From Tamaricihabitans halophyticus (lineage in GTDB: Bacteria > Actinomycetota > Actinomycetes > Mycobacteriales > Pseudonocardiaceae), in NCBI RefSeq assembly GCF_004340875.1, contig NZ_SLXQ01000002.1:248001-312000 (forward strand): DNA of 64,000 bases, given 5' to 3'. The notes below the pieces were generated by a model. That model was given only the letters and a program-made list of their open reading frames with translations. It did not search any database and was not told the DNA's origin. Positions 8,581 to 17,341 of this stretch are shown one piece after another (position 1 is the first letter of the stretch; every line of letters starts with the position of its first letter). Both the position numbers and the translations under genes were made by a program.

Positions 8581-9716
8581 CGGCCCTCCAGCACGGCCAG
8601 ATTGGCGCAGGCGCCGTGCCGGTAGAGCACCATGCCGTACCCGGTTACCGCCGCGATCCTGGCTGGTACGGAGCGCTCGCCCGCTTCGCCGCGCAACTGG
8701 ATGGCCGCCTCCACCAGCCCATGCATTCCGCCGGCCGCGCCCGCTTGCCCCGCGGACAGTTGCCCACCCGTGGTGTTTATCGGGAGGCGGTGTTGACGAA
8801 GATCCTCGTACAGGAACCGGCGCAGGTTCTCCGGCGCGACCAGCCCGAGCTCGGTGAGCTGGATCGCGACCATCACCGGGTAGTCGTCGTAGACGCAGAC
8901 CAGATCCAGGTCGGCGGGGCCAACTCCGGCCCACCGCCAGACTTCCGGCGCGACCTCGCCCAGCCCAGTGCGCAGGCCGGTGGACTCCTGCCCATCGGCG
9001 TTCACGATCCCACCGATCGCGCGCACGACAGCGACCCCGCGCCCCGCCGCGCGGTCAGCCGCGGTGACAACCAGCGCGTCCGCGCCCGTTACCGGTGGCA
9101 CGCAGTCGTAGCGATGCAGTGGATCGGCCACCAGGGGAGCGTCCAGATAGTCCGCAATGGACAGTGGTGTGCGATAAACCGCGCCCGGGTTGTGTCGTGC
9201 CCAGTCGCGCTGTGCGAGGACGATCTGACCGTAGTCCTGGCGATCAAGGCCGAACTCGGCCATATGTCGTTTGGTGAGCATCGCGAACAGCGGGTTCGGG
9301 CCAGCGGCCGGCAGTGGAGTGAGATGGTCGCGGGTCGCGATGTTGTACTCCGCGACCAGTTCGGCGAAGGCGGATCCGGCCATTCGATCACCGGCGATCA
9401 ACAGGATGGTGCGCGCATCCCCGGCCTGCACCGCGCGTACCGCGTGCTGGAGCAGGTTTACCCCACTTGCGCCGCCATTGGTGTCCTCCATGATCCAGTT
9501 CAGCCGCAGTCCCATGCGCCAGGCCAGATCGACCGCATGATCCGGGCGGAGCGTGAAGCTGGCTACACCGAGCCCGTCGACATCGGCGAGCGTGATACCG
9601 GCATCCGCGACCGCCCGGCGCGCGGCGTCCACGAGCACCGTTTCGGTGCTCGCCGCCCGTGGTGGATGCCGGGTGTACGGACTTTCCGCCGCACCGGTGA
9701 TCGCGACCTCGCTCAT
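8577..9716 (-). CDS. SCP2/thiolase-superfamily protein lacking the nucleophilic Cys (possible aldolase)
   Basis: The product has 379 residues from ATG at 9716, inside an ATGA overlap with the MHS transporter gene. The fold features of lipid-transfer-type thiolases are present: MSEVAITGAAESPYTR at the N-terminus and TTGGQLSAGQAGAAGG near residues 316-330. Normal thiolases have NGCASG with a catalytic Cys; here residues 80-85 read NGGASG, so residue 82 is Gly. The C-terminal part has tyrosines in VYDDYP (276, 279) and GYGMVLY (360, 365). Ltp2-type aldolases of the same superfamily also lack the Cys and use tyrosines. Retro-aldol chemistry is therefore plausible, but is inferred. Confidence 0.85.
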   Translation of the reverse strand: MSEVAITGAAESPYTRHPPRAASTETVLVDAARRAVADAGITLADVDGLGVASFTLRPDHAVDLAWRMGLRLNWIMEDTNGGASGVNLLQHAVRAVQAGDARTILLIAGDRMAGSAFAELVAEYNIATRDHLTPLPAAGPNPLFAMLTKRHMAEFGLDRQDYGQIVLAQRDWARHNPGAVYRTPLSIADYLDAPLVADPLHRYDCVPPVTGADALVVTAADRAAGRGVAVVRAIGGIVNADGQESTGLRTGLGEVAPEVWRWAGVGPADLDLVCVYDDYPVMVAIQLTELGLVAPENLRRFLYEDLRQHRLPINTTGGQLSAGQAGAAGGMHGLVEAAIQLRGEAGERSVPARIAAVTGYGMVLYRHGACANLAVLEGR

Positions 9717-11032
9717 GTGCCGGGCACCGTGGTAGCGGGTGCCGGTTCGGTATCGACCGGACGGGTCTCCTTGGCGGCCAGTACCGCAACGACCGTGATG
9801 ACGCCGAGGCCAACCAGATAGAGGGCGATCGGCCAGGACGCCCCGGCCCAGGCGAGGAGCGCGGTGGCGATGATGGGGGACATGCCGCCGGCGAATACCG
9901 AAGCCAGCTCGTGGCCGAGCGACACCCCGCTGTAGCGAACCTTGCTGCCGAACAGCTCGGCGAAAAAGCTTGGCTGCGCGCCGATCATGGCGCCATGACA
10001 GCCCGCGATCGCGACCACCATGGCCAGCCAGACCAGTAGCGGCGTTGTCGTGTCCAGCAGCCAGAAGAACGGGAAGGCGAAGGCGATCAGCCCGAGCGCG
10101 CCGCCGAGGTAGACCGGTCTTCTGCCGACCCGGTCGGATAGTGCGCCGAAGCCGACCATGGTCGCCCCCTCGATCGCCGAGGCGATGACCACACCCAGCA
10201 GTACGGTGTTGCGATCCATCCCGATCTGAGCGCCATAGGCCAGCGCGAATACCAGAAACACGTAGGATGCGCCGTTCTCGGCAACCCGTGCGCCCATGGT
10301 GACCAGCACCGACCTCGGATGTGCCCGGATCGCTTCCACCACTGGGCGTCGGCTGCGCTGCTCGCTGCCGCGCAGCTTCTGGAACTCGGGCGTCTCGTCC
10401 AGTTTGGCCCGGATGAGCAGACCGACTCCGGCAAGGACGATGCTCACCACGAAGGGGATTCGCCAGCCCCAGGACAGAAACGCGGACTCGGGCAGGGTGT
10501 TCACCACGGCGAAGGCGGCAGCGGAGAGTACGAAGCCGAGGACGACGCCGGTCTGGCTCCATGCCGAGAAGAAACCGCGCCGGCGGGCTGGCGCGTGCTC
10601 GCTGATCAGTAGTACGCCACCACCCCATTCGCCGCCTACCGCGATGCCCTGGACGATCCGCAGTAGCGTGAGTAGCAGCGGAGCCCAGATGCCGATCGCC
10701 TGGTAGGTCGGCAGTAGCCCGATCAGGCAGGTTGCCACGCCCATCATGGTCAGCGTGATGACCAGCATTTTCTTTCGGCCGAGGCGATCGCCGAAGTGTC
10801 CGAACACGATCCCGCCGAAGGGGCGCGCGGCGAAACCAACCGCGAACGTGCCGAAGGAAGCCAGCGTGCCGGCGAGCGGATCGAAGGCGGGGAAGAACAG
10901 CTGGTTGAACACGAGTGCGGCGGCCGTGCCGTACAGGAAGAAGTCGTACCACTCGAGGGCGTTTCCGACGACGCTGGCTACGACGACTCGGCGGATTCCG
11001 TGCGATGGCTGGTGTTGCTGGTCGGGACGCAT
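9713..11032 (-). CDS. MHS-family MFS transporter (organic acid:proton symporter type)
   Basis: The protein has 439 residues from ATG at 11032. A longer frame from TTG at 11065 exists, but GGAGAGG lies 11 nt before the ATG. Features of the metabolite:H+ symporter (ShiA/ProP) subfamily are GNALEWYDFFLYGTAAA near the N-terminus, GDRLGRKKML between helices 2 and 3, and GGEWGGGVLL. It likely imports a carboxylic acid that the downstream ligase activates. It is the first gene of the four-gene operon. A pair of palindromes lies about 85 bp upstream, beside the IclR gene. Confidence 0.9.
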   Translation of the reverse strand: MRPDQQHQPSHGIRRVVVASVVGNALEWYDFFLYGTAAALVFNQLFFPAFDPLAGTLASFGTFAVGFAARPFGGIVFGHFGDRLGRKKMLVITLTMMGVATCLIGLLPTYQAIGIWAPLLLTLLRIVQGIAVGGEWGGGVLLISEHAPARRRGFFSAWSQTGVVLGFVLSAAAFAVVNTLPESAFLSWGWRIPFVVSIVLAGVGLLIRAKLDETPEFQKLRGSEQRSRRPVVEAIRAHPRSVLVTMGARVAENGASYVFLVFALAYGAQIGMDRNTVLLGVVIASAIEGATMVGFGALSDRVGRRPVYLGGALGLIAFAFPFFWLLDTTTPLLVWLAMVVAIAGCHGAMIGAQPSFFAELFGSKVRYSGVSLGHELASVFAGGMSPIIATALLAWAGASWPIALYLVGLGVITVVAVLAAKETRPVDTEPAPATTVPGT

Positions 11033-11115
11033 GACTGGCCCTACCTCTCCGGCAGTGGATGCCAACCGCGCGGTAGGCGGCTGGTTCCGTGCTGGGCAGC
11101 GATTGTGCTGGGCTC

Positions 11116-11154
11116 GTTGGTTTGTTCCAATACCAACGGTCCGTTCAGCGGACC
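11116..11154. promoter_or_regulatory. Two adjacent palindromes, possible IclR-family operator
   Basis: GTTGGT (11116-11121) and ACCAAC (11132-11137) are a 6-bp inverted repeat with 10 nt between. Directly next to it, GGTCCG (11138-11143) and CGGACC (11149-11154) are a second perfect 6-bp repeat with a 5-nt spacer. They lie in the 132-bp gap between the end of the IclR gene and the start of the MHS operon. This is where an operator for that operon would be expected. A role as terminator of the IclR gene is less likely because no T tract follows. Confidence 0.4.
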
Positions 11155-11164
11155 ACCGCGAGAG

Positions 11165-11932
11165 TCAAGCGTTCTGGTTGCCGAGTGTGCCCTGCGGGAG
11201 CTGTCTGCCGAGGGCGCGGGCGGCGGTGAGTAGGGCGGGCGCCGACCGGTGTGGATCAAACCGGTCCGCCGGTGCGACTACGGACAGCGCGCAGATCAGC
11301 TCGCTGTCCCCAGCGAACACTGGAGCGGCCACCGCCGCGTAGCCAAGCGTTTGCTCTTCCCGCTCGACCGCGTAGCCGGTGTTCCGGATCGTCCGCAGCG
11401 CGGCCCTCAACCGATCAGGGTCAGTGACCGTGAACTTCGTCCGCGGCCGCATCCCGGTAGCGATGATCCGTTCGCATACATCCGGATCGCAGTGCGCGAG
11501 CAGCGCCTTGCCGTTCGCGCTGCTGTAGAGCGGGCTTCGGGACGGGACTCGCGCCGAGGACACCCCGCGCTCGCCGAGAAAACGCTCCACATGAAACAGC
11601 TCGAGATCGCCGCGAACTCCGAGGTAAACACTCTGCCTGGTGGTGAGGAAGAGATCCGTCATGAACGGCCGTGCGACCTCACGCAGGATGTTGTTCCTCG
11701 GCACGAGCTGGCCGAGCTCGTAGAGGCGCGCGCCGAGCCGGTATCGCCCTTCGGCTCGCTCCAGTACACCCCAACTGACGAGTTCCCGGGTCAGCCGGTG
11801 CACGCTGGCTTTCGGGACGCCGCTGCGCCTGGCGAGTTCGTTCAGACCGAGCTCGGCGCGGTTACCGCTGAAGGCCTCGATGATCAGCCGTGCCTTGCCG
11901 AGTACTGAATCCCCGTCAGTCGCAGCAGTCAT
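11165..11932 (-). CDS. IclR-family transcriptional regulator
   Basis: The 255-residue protein has an N-terminal winged helix-turn-helix (LGLNELARRSGVPKASVHRL, about residues 28-47). A ligand-binding domain of the IclR type follows, with SSANGKALLAH and TGYAVEREEQ. The ATG start overlaps the end of the kinase gene upstream by 17 bp, so it may be co-transcribed with the sugar operon. Its nearest likely target is the MHS/ligase operon immediately downstream, where two palindromes lie. The effector is unknown. Confidence 0.9.
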   Translation of the reverse strand: MTAATDGDSVLGKARLIIEAFSGNRAELGLNELARRSGVPKASVHRLTRELVSWGVLERAEGRYRLGARLYELGQLVPRNNILREVARPFMTDLFLTTRQSVYLGVRGDLELFHVERFLGERGVSSARVPSRSPLYSSANGKALLAHCDPDVCERIIATGMRPRTKFTVTDPDRLRAALRTIRNTGYAVEREEQTLGYAAVAAPVFAGDSELICALSVVAPADRFDPHRSAPALLTAARALGRQLPQGTLGNQNA

Positions 11933-12887
11933 CCTCGAACGCTAGTGTTCGCCGGTTGAGGATGTCCAGGCCGAGTAGGGCGGCGCCGGCGACTGGTGGT
12001 TGTTCGGCGCGGTAGACCTGTGCGTGTGGGATGCGTTTGCGGCAGCGTTGCGCTATGTCCTCGATGTGTTTCGGGTCGATTCCGGCGAGTACGCCGCCGC
12101 CGAGGACGATGCGTACTGGTTGGTCGACCAGGTCGAGTCGTTGGGCGGATACGGTGGCTAGCAGGGCGATCTCGGTGAGCTGCCGGTCGACCACCGTGCT
12201 GGCTACCTCGTCGCCGGCCTCGGCCACGGTGAACAGTAGGGGCGCGAGCTGGTGGATCACGGACATTGCCAGCCGGCCGAAATGTAGTTCGGTGACCACA
12301 TCGGACATTGTCGCCACCTGGAAATGATCACGAACGGCCTCCTGTAGCGCGGTCCGCGGGCCACGACCGTCCTCCGCCCGGACGGCCGACCACAGCGCCT
12401 CCATCCCGAGTTGCTTGCCGCCACCCCAGTCGCCGGAGATCCGCCCGAGCGCGGGAAACCGATGTACCCGGCCATTCCCGGAAACCCCGACACAGTTCAC
12501 TCCCGCGCCGCACACCACCGCGATCCCGACGCCGTCCGGGGTACCGGAACGGAGCAACGCGAAGGTGTCATTACCGACCGCGGCGGAGGTTGACCAGTTC
12601 CGCTCGCGGAGCTTGGCCAGGTAGGCGTCCTCTTCCTCAGCCAGGTCGAGTCCGGCCAGATACGCCGAGGTATGCCGGGCGTACGGGCCATCCTCGGGTA
12701 ACCCCGCGCGCCGCGCCGCCGTACTGGCGAGCTCTTCGATCACGCCGAGGCTGGCGGGAATACCAAGCGATTGCGGTGAGCTCCCCGGACCGCGTACCCG
12801 CGCGAGCGGCTGCCCGTAATCGTCGACCAGCCAGACATCCGTCTTGCTGTTCCCGCCGTCAACGGCAAGTACCGCAGGTGTGGTCAC
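11916..12887 (-). CDS. BadF/BadG-type sugar kinase (N-acetylglucosamine kinase-like)
   Basis: The frame can start at GTG 12899, but GTG at 12887 overlaps the TGA of the GH4 gene as GTGA, which favours translational coupling; this gives 323 residues. The phosphate-binding motif AVDGGNSKTDVWLVD opens the protein. GNDTFALL, GAGVNC, GDWGGGKQLG and a late VLGGGVLAG follow, as in the ASKHA fold of GlcNAc kinases. In an operon with an ABC sugar importer and a phospho-glycosidase, it probably phosphorylates the imported sugar so that the GH4 enzyme can use it. Confidence 0.85.
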   Translation of the reverse strand: MTTPAVLAVDGGNSKTDVWLVDDYGQPLARVRGPGSSPQSLGIPASLGVIEELASTAARRAGLPEDGPYARHTSAYLAGLDLAEEEDAYLAKLRERNWSTSAAVGNDTFALLRSGTPDGVGIAVVCGAGVNCVGVSGNGRVHRFPALGRISGDWGGGKQLGMEALWSAVRAEDGRGPRTALQEAVRDHFQVATMSDVVTELHFGRLAMSVIHQLAPLLFTVAEAGDEVASTVVDRQLTEIALLATVSAQRLDLVDQPVRIVLGGGVLAGIDPKHIEDIAQRCRKRIPHAQVYRAEQPPVAGAALLGLDILNRRTLAFEDDCCD

Positions 12888-14149
12888 GACTTGGTCCACG
12901 GCAAGAAGGGCGCGTTCTGTGCGATGAGCTCGTCAGCCAGCCGTTCGGCAAGCGTGTACTGGCCGACGAGTGGGTGCGCGAGTAGCGCGTCGGCCACCCG
13001 GTCCCTGCCGCCGAGCTTGGCCGCTTCCAGCGCGAGATGCTCGTATCCGGTGACATGTCCGATCAGTCCGGCGAGCGCGGGTGGTACCGGCCGGACCGGC
13101 ATCGGCTTCGCTCCTGACGAGTCCACAGTAGCCGGAACCTCGATCACGGCGTCGTCCGGCAGGAACGGCATGACCCCGTTGTTCGGCACATTGACCACGT
13201 GTTCCTCGGCGCTCGCTCCACTGGTCAGCGCGTGCACGAGCTGGATGGCCGCTTCCGAGTAGTAGGCGCCGCCGCGCTCACCGAGTAGCGCCGGCTTGTC
13301 GGTCTGGTTTGGATCGGCATAGATATCCAGTAGTTCCCGTTCCACCTCGCTGACCTTCGTCGCGCGCGGCGTGCCCGCGCGCTGTTTGTCCACGATCTCG
13401 TCATGTGCGTAGAAGTACCGCAAGTAGGGAGAAGGCAGCGCGTGCAGGCGGTGCAGGAGATCCAGCGGGCTACCGCTGCGCTCGGCCAGTGCGGCGCCGT
13501 GCTGCTTGAACAGGTCGGCCAGCTGATCGACACCGTCCACCAGCACACCGCGTTCCCACGTCAGATGGTTCAGTCCGATGTGTTCCAGCCGAACCGAATC
13601 TGGTTCCGTGCCAAGCATTGTGGAGATCAGCCGTTGGTACATGATCGCCACGTTGCACAGGCCGACGGCCCGGTGCCCAGCGGTGGTCAGCGCCCTGGTG
13701 ACGATGCCCACCGGGTTGGTGAAGTTCACCAGCCAGGTGCGTTCGCCAGCGATCGCGCGCACCCGATCCGCGATATCCAGCACGACCGGCACGGTACGTA
13801 GTGCTTTCGCGAGCCCACCGGCACCCGTCGTCTCCTGACCGATGCAGCCGCAGTCCAACGGGAAGGTTTCATCGCGTTGCCGTGCCGCCTGGCCACCAAC
13901 CCTGAGCTGGAGCAGTACCGCGGTTGCGCCGTCCACGCCGCGTTCCAGCTCGGTGGTCGTGCGCACCCGCGCGGGATGCCCGGCGTGGTCGAGGAGCCGC
14001 TGACAGAACGGCCCCACGATGCCGAGGCGGTGCTCGTCCGGGTCGACCAGCACGATCTCGTCGACGGCCAGGCTGGTGCGCCTGCCGGCGATACCGTCCA
14101 CGAGCTCCGGCGTGTAGGTCGAGCCACCGCCGACGACGGCAAGTTTCAT
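12884..14149 (-). CDS. GH4 6-phospho-beta-glucosidase-like glycosidase
   Basis: The protein has 421 residues. The NAD-binding start MKLAVVGGGSTYTPEL, QLRVGGQAARQRDE (about 81-94), NFTNPVGIVT, and metal-site residues Cys165 in GLCNVAIMYQR and His195 in HIGLNHLTW are typical of glycoside hydrolase family 4 phospho-beta-glucosidases. These enzymes use NAD and Mn to cleave 6-phosphorylated disaccharides by an oxidation-elimination route. Its ATG overlaps the TAA of the permease gene by one base. No PTS gene is nearby; the phosphate probably comes from the kinase encoded next. Confidence 0.9.
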   Translation of the reverse strand: MKLAVVGGGSTYTPELVDGIAGRRTSLAVDEIVLVDPDEHRLGIVGPFCQRLLDHAGHPARVRTTTELERGVDGATAVLLQLRVGGQAARQRDETFPLDCGCIGQETTGAGGLAKALRTVPVVLDIADRVRAIAGERTWLVNFTNPVGIVTRALTTAGHRAVGLCNVAIMYQRLISTMLGTEPDSVRLEHIGLNHLTWERGVLVDGVDQLADLFKQHGAALAERSGSPLDLLHRLHALPSPYLRYFYAHDEIVDKQRAGTPRATKVSEVERELLDIYADPNQTDKPALLGERGGAYYSEAAIQLVHALTSGASAEEHVVNVPNNGVMPFLPDDAVIEVPATVDSSGAKPMPVRPVPPALAGLIGHVTGYEHLALEAAKLGGRDRVADALLAHPLVGQYTLAERLADELIAQNAPFLPWTKS

Positions 14150-15015
14150 TATTTCACTCCCGTGAATGTGATCCCTCTGATGAACGTCTTCTGGGCGAAG
14201 ACGAACAGTACGATGACCGGCAGGATGGTGAGCACGGTCGCGGCCATGGTCAGATTCCAGTCCACTTTGTGCGTGTTGCGGAACATCGACAGCCCAAGCG
14301 AAAGCGTCCAGCTCTCCTCGTTCGTGCCGGTGTAGAGCAACGGTCCGAAGTAGTCATTCCAGGTGTAGAGGAAGGTGAACAGTGCCGCGGCGGCGATGCC
14401 CGGCCTGATCATCGGCAGCAGCACCTGGTAGAGGATGCGGAACTCGGAACAGCCGTCCACCCGTGCCGCGTCCAGATAGTCCTGTGGAATCGTCAGGAAG
14501 AACTGGCGGAGCAGGAAGATACTGAACGCATCGCCAACCAGATAGGGCACGATAAGCGGCCAGAGCGTGCCGGTCAGGCCGAGATCCGCCCACATGCTGT
14601 AGAGCGGGACGGCGACGACCTGTGGCGGCAGCATCATGGCGGCGATCACCAACATGAAGCCCACGTTGCTGCCGCGCCAGCGAAGCCTGGCAAGCGCGTA
14701 GGCCGCGGGGATACTGGAGATCAGCATGCCGACGGTCGCCGCGACCGAGTAGAGCACGCTGTTGACAAAGAAGTCGAGCATGGGCGCGGCTTCGAAAACG
14801 GTCGCGAAGTTGTCGAATCGCCACTCGCGCGGCCAGAGATCCGCCGTCAGTGCCTGCTGGTCCGTCATCACCGCGGTCAGCAACACGAAGAGCACCGGCA
14901 GCGCGAACATCAGGCCGAGTGCGATGCCGAGGCTGTGTACCGCTACCCAGTGCAGGAACCGTTGCCCGCCAGGACGGCGGGTGCTGGTCCGTTGTGTGGT
15001 CAAGGTTGTGGTCAT
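14149..15015 (-). CDS. ABC sugar transporter permease, MalG type
   Basis: The protein has 288 residues from ATG at 15015, which lies in an ATGA overlap with the preceding permease gene. Six hydrophobic segments are visible. The cytoplasmic coupling motif DYLDAARVDGCSEFRILYQVLLP matches the EAA loop of carbohydrate ABC permeases, and the late segment TWNDYFGPLLY is typical of MalG-type subunits. It would form the membrane channel with the MalF-type partner. No dedicated ATPase gene is in the operon, so a shared MsiK-type ATPase elsewhere is likely. Confidence 0.92.
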   Translation of the reverse strand: MTTTLTTQRTSTRRPGGQRFLHWVAVHSLGIALGLMFALPVLFVLLTAVMTDQQALTADLWPREWRFDNFATVFEAAPMLDFFVNSVLYSVAATVGMLISSIPAAYALARLRWRGSNVGFMLVIAAMMLPPQVVAVPLYSMWADLGLTGTLWPLIVPYLVGDAFSIFLLRQFFLTIPQDYLDAARVDGCSEFRILYQVLLPMIRPGIAAAALFTFLYTWNDYFGPLLYTGTNEESWTLSLGLSMFRNTHKVDWNLTMAATVLTILPVIVLFVFAQKTFIRGITFTGVK

Positions 15016-16007
15016 GAGCGCACCGCCTCCGGGCTGCGGGCACGCAGCTGTCTGATGAGAACGGCCGTGAACGCGAACGACACGAGAAACAGCAGTACGG
15101 CCATGGCCGAGGCGTATCCCATGTGGTACGCGCGGAATCCCTCGTCGAACATCCGCGCCGTGAAGGTCAGCGTGGAGTCGGCGGGATAGCCGATCACCCT
15201 GGTACTGCCGACCGGGAAAGTACTGCCGGACGCCACCGAGCCGGCGACCACCGCCTGCGTGAAGTACTGCAACGCGAACACGATCGTATTGACGACGGCG
15301 AACAGCAGCACCGGCGCGATCGACGGCAAGGTGATGTTGCGGAACCTGCTCCATGGTCCGGCGCCATCGAGTTGCGCGGCCTCGTGTAGCTCCTTTGGCA
15401 CGTCCAGCAGCGCGGCCAGAATAATGATCATGATCTCGCCGGAACCCCACAGGGTCAGCAGCACCAGTGCCGGTTTGGCCAGCGCGGGATCGCTGAACCA
15501 CAGTGGACCTTCGATGCCCAGCCAGCCGAGCACGGTACTCACGGGCCCCTCGGGAGCCATGATGAAGACGAAGGTGATCGTCGCCGCGACCGGGGGTACC
15601 AGCGATGGCAGGTAGCACAAGGTGCGCACCAAGCCGACCCCGCGTTTGAGCCGGGCGAGCACCGAGGCGACGGCGAGCGCGAAGGCTACCCGGCATACGG
15701 TGAGCACGGCGACCAGCCACACCGTGTTGTACGCGGCCGTGGCGACCACCGGATCCTTGGCGAACAGGTACACGTAGTTGCGCAACCCGACGAAGCCGGG
15801 AGTGGCCAAACCGTCGAAATCGGTGAACGAGTACCACAGGGTCGCGGCAAGCGGGTAGAGGAAGAACACCGTGAGGCCGATTGCCCACGGCGCGAGGAAC
15901 AGCAGTAGCCAGCCGCGGTGGTGCCGGGAGAGTGATCGGCGGCGTTTCGGCGTGTCCGAGGTGAGCGGTGCGCCGGCCCTACGTGTGTCGGTTATCGCGC
16001 GTGTCAT
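15012..16007 (-). CDS. ABC sugar transporter permease, MalF type
   Basis: The 331-residue protein has an N-terminal basic tail, then WLLLFLAPWAIGLTVFFLYP as first helix. Further membrane segments and the EAA-like loop ELHEAAQLDGAGPWSRFRNI follow. It pairs with the MalG-type subunit. Start and stop both lie in 4-bp overlaps with neighbouring genes, so the transporter genes are translationally coupled. Confidence 0.92.
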   Translation of the reverse strand: MTRAITDTRRAGAPLTSDTPKRRRSLSRHHRGWLLLFLAPWAIGLTVFFLYPLAATLWYSFTDFDGLATPGFVGLRNYVYLFAKDPVVATAAYNTVWLVAVLTVCRVAFALAVASVLARLKRGVGLVRTLCYLPSLVPPVAATITFVFIMAPEGPVSTVLGWLGIEGPLWFSDPALAKPALVLLTLWGSGEIMIIILAALLDVPKELHEAAQLDGAGPWSRFRNITLPSIAPVLLFAVVNTIVFALQYFTQAVVAGSVASGSTFPVGSTRVIGYPADSTLTFTARMFDEGFRAYHMGYASAMAVLLFLVSFAFTAVLIRQLRARSPEAVRS

Positions 16008-17341
16008 CGCCGCCCCAGTTCTTTCGCGTCATCGATCGCCTGGTCCAGATCGGCGAGTTCGGCGGGCAGGTCGTCGACCTGGCCCGCTTGCCAGGACTGC
16101 AGGAAGCTCTCCACGGTCTTGATCGAGGCAAGTCCGTTCGGCGTAGGCGGGCTGGTGGCCAGATGTGGGCTGGTGAATATATCCAAAAAGGTCTGAAAGC
16201 GCTCATCTGCCTCGAGATCGGGATGCTTGGCCGCGTCCAAAGTGGAGGGCACGTTGCCAAACTCGTTCGCCAGGTGAAGCTGTGCCTCGGTGTTCGTGGA
16301 CAGATACTTGATGGCCTCCCATGCGGCACCCGGCTGGTTGGCGCCACGCGGGATGCCGACCGTGCTACCGGTGATGTAGCCGCCGCCGTACGTGTTCCTA
16401 CGGTCGTCGGCGACCGGTGCGGGGGCCGTGCCGTAGTTGACATCCGGTGCCTGGTCGGCGAGGAAGGCGGTGCGGTACTCGCCGTCGAAGACCATTGCGA
16501 TCTCGCCGGTCTGGAATCCTTGGTCAGCCGAGGAGTAGAGGCCCAGCTTGCTGGTGAAGCGCTGCAGCCGTTCCCAGCCGTAGTAGTCGGTGAGCTCCTT
16601 TTGCCAGCGCAGCATTCGCTGCCATGCGGGATCCGTGGCCAGCGAGGATTTGCCCTTCTTGTCCACCCAGTCCGCTCCCCACTGCGGTGCCCAGACGGTG
16701 GGATAGTTCTGGTAGAAGAACATGCGGGGCACGAACCCGGCTACCTTGATCGAACCGTCCGGATTGAACTCGGTGAGGCGCTTCGCGTAGTCGGTGAGTT
16801 CGGACATGGTTCGCGGCGGCCGGTCGATGCCTGCCTTGGCGAACAGCTCCTTGTTGTAGTACAGGCCGAAAGTATCCGCGAGCATCGGCATGGAACACCG
16901 CGTGCCCTGATACTGGGTGTAGTTCCGAACGGCTTGCGGGATCCGGCTCAGATCCACCTCATCGCGCTCAAGATACGGGCCGAGATCCTGCCAGGCGCCG
17001 CTCGAACAGTAGAGCCCGACGTGGTACGACGCCGAGGAGATCGCCACATCCGGCGGTATGCCACCACGAATAGCCTGCGTGATCTTGTCGTCGTCCTGGT
17101 TACCGGATACCTCGACGGAGATATTTGGCTGCGATTCATCGAACCGGCGCATGACCTCGCGCAGTGCCTCCAGCTCGCGGTCCGCGAAGTTGCTCCATAC
17201 CGTGATCGTGACCGGCCTGTTAGGCGGTGGTTCGGCCGTAGCCGGTTCGGTGGGGCCACCGCCGCAGGCGGCAAGGACGAAACCGGCGGCCATCGTGCTG
17301 GCGGCAAGCCGGATCGTGTTGCGACGGAACAGCTTAGTCAT
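16004..17341 (-). CDS. ABC sugar transporter solute-binding lipoprotein
   Basis: The protein has 445 residues from ATG at 17341; a longer open frame upstream has no coding character. The signal sequence MTKLFRRNTIRLAASTMAAG is followed by a lipobox ending LAAC, then GGG. The mature part is a family 1 extracellular binding protein: TITVWSNF near its start, a TFGLYYNKELFAKAGI segment, and Trp- and Tyr-rich regions suited to sugar stacking. It captures a sugar outside the membrane for the two permeases. It overlaps the ROK gene by 8 bp. Confidence 0.92.
   Translation of the reverse strand: MTKLFRRNTIRLAASTMAAGFVLAACGGGPTEPATAEPPPNRPVTITVWSNFADRELEALREVMRRFDESQPNISVEVSGNQDDDKITQAIRGGIPPDVAISSASYHVGLYCSSGAWQDLGPYLERDEVDLSRIPQAVRNYTQYQGTRCSMPMLADTFGLYYNKELFAKAGIDRPPRTMSELTDYAKRLTEFNPDGSIKVAGFVPRMFFYQNYPTVWAPQWGADWVDKKGKSSLATDPAWQRMLRWQKELTDYYGWERLQRFTSKLGLYSSADQGFQTGEIAMVFDGEYRTAFLADQAPDVNYGTAPAPVADDRRNTYGGGYITGSTVGIPRGANQPGAAWEAIKYLSTNTEAQLHLANEFGNVPSTLDAAKHPDLEADERFQTFLDIFTSPHLATSPPTPNGLASIKTVESFLQSWQAGQVDDLPAELADLDQAIDDAKELGRR

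Noticed and set aside
8577-10952. 791-codon frame that joins the thiolase-like gene with upstream sequence
   Set aside because: The upstream part is Arg-rich antisense-type sequence over the MHS gene; the ATG at 9716 in a 4-bp overlap is the real start.
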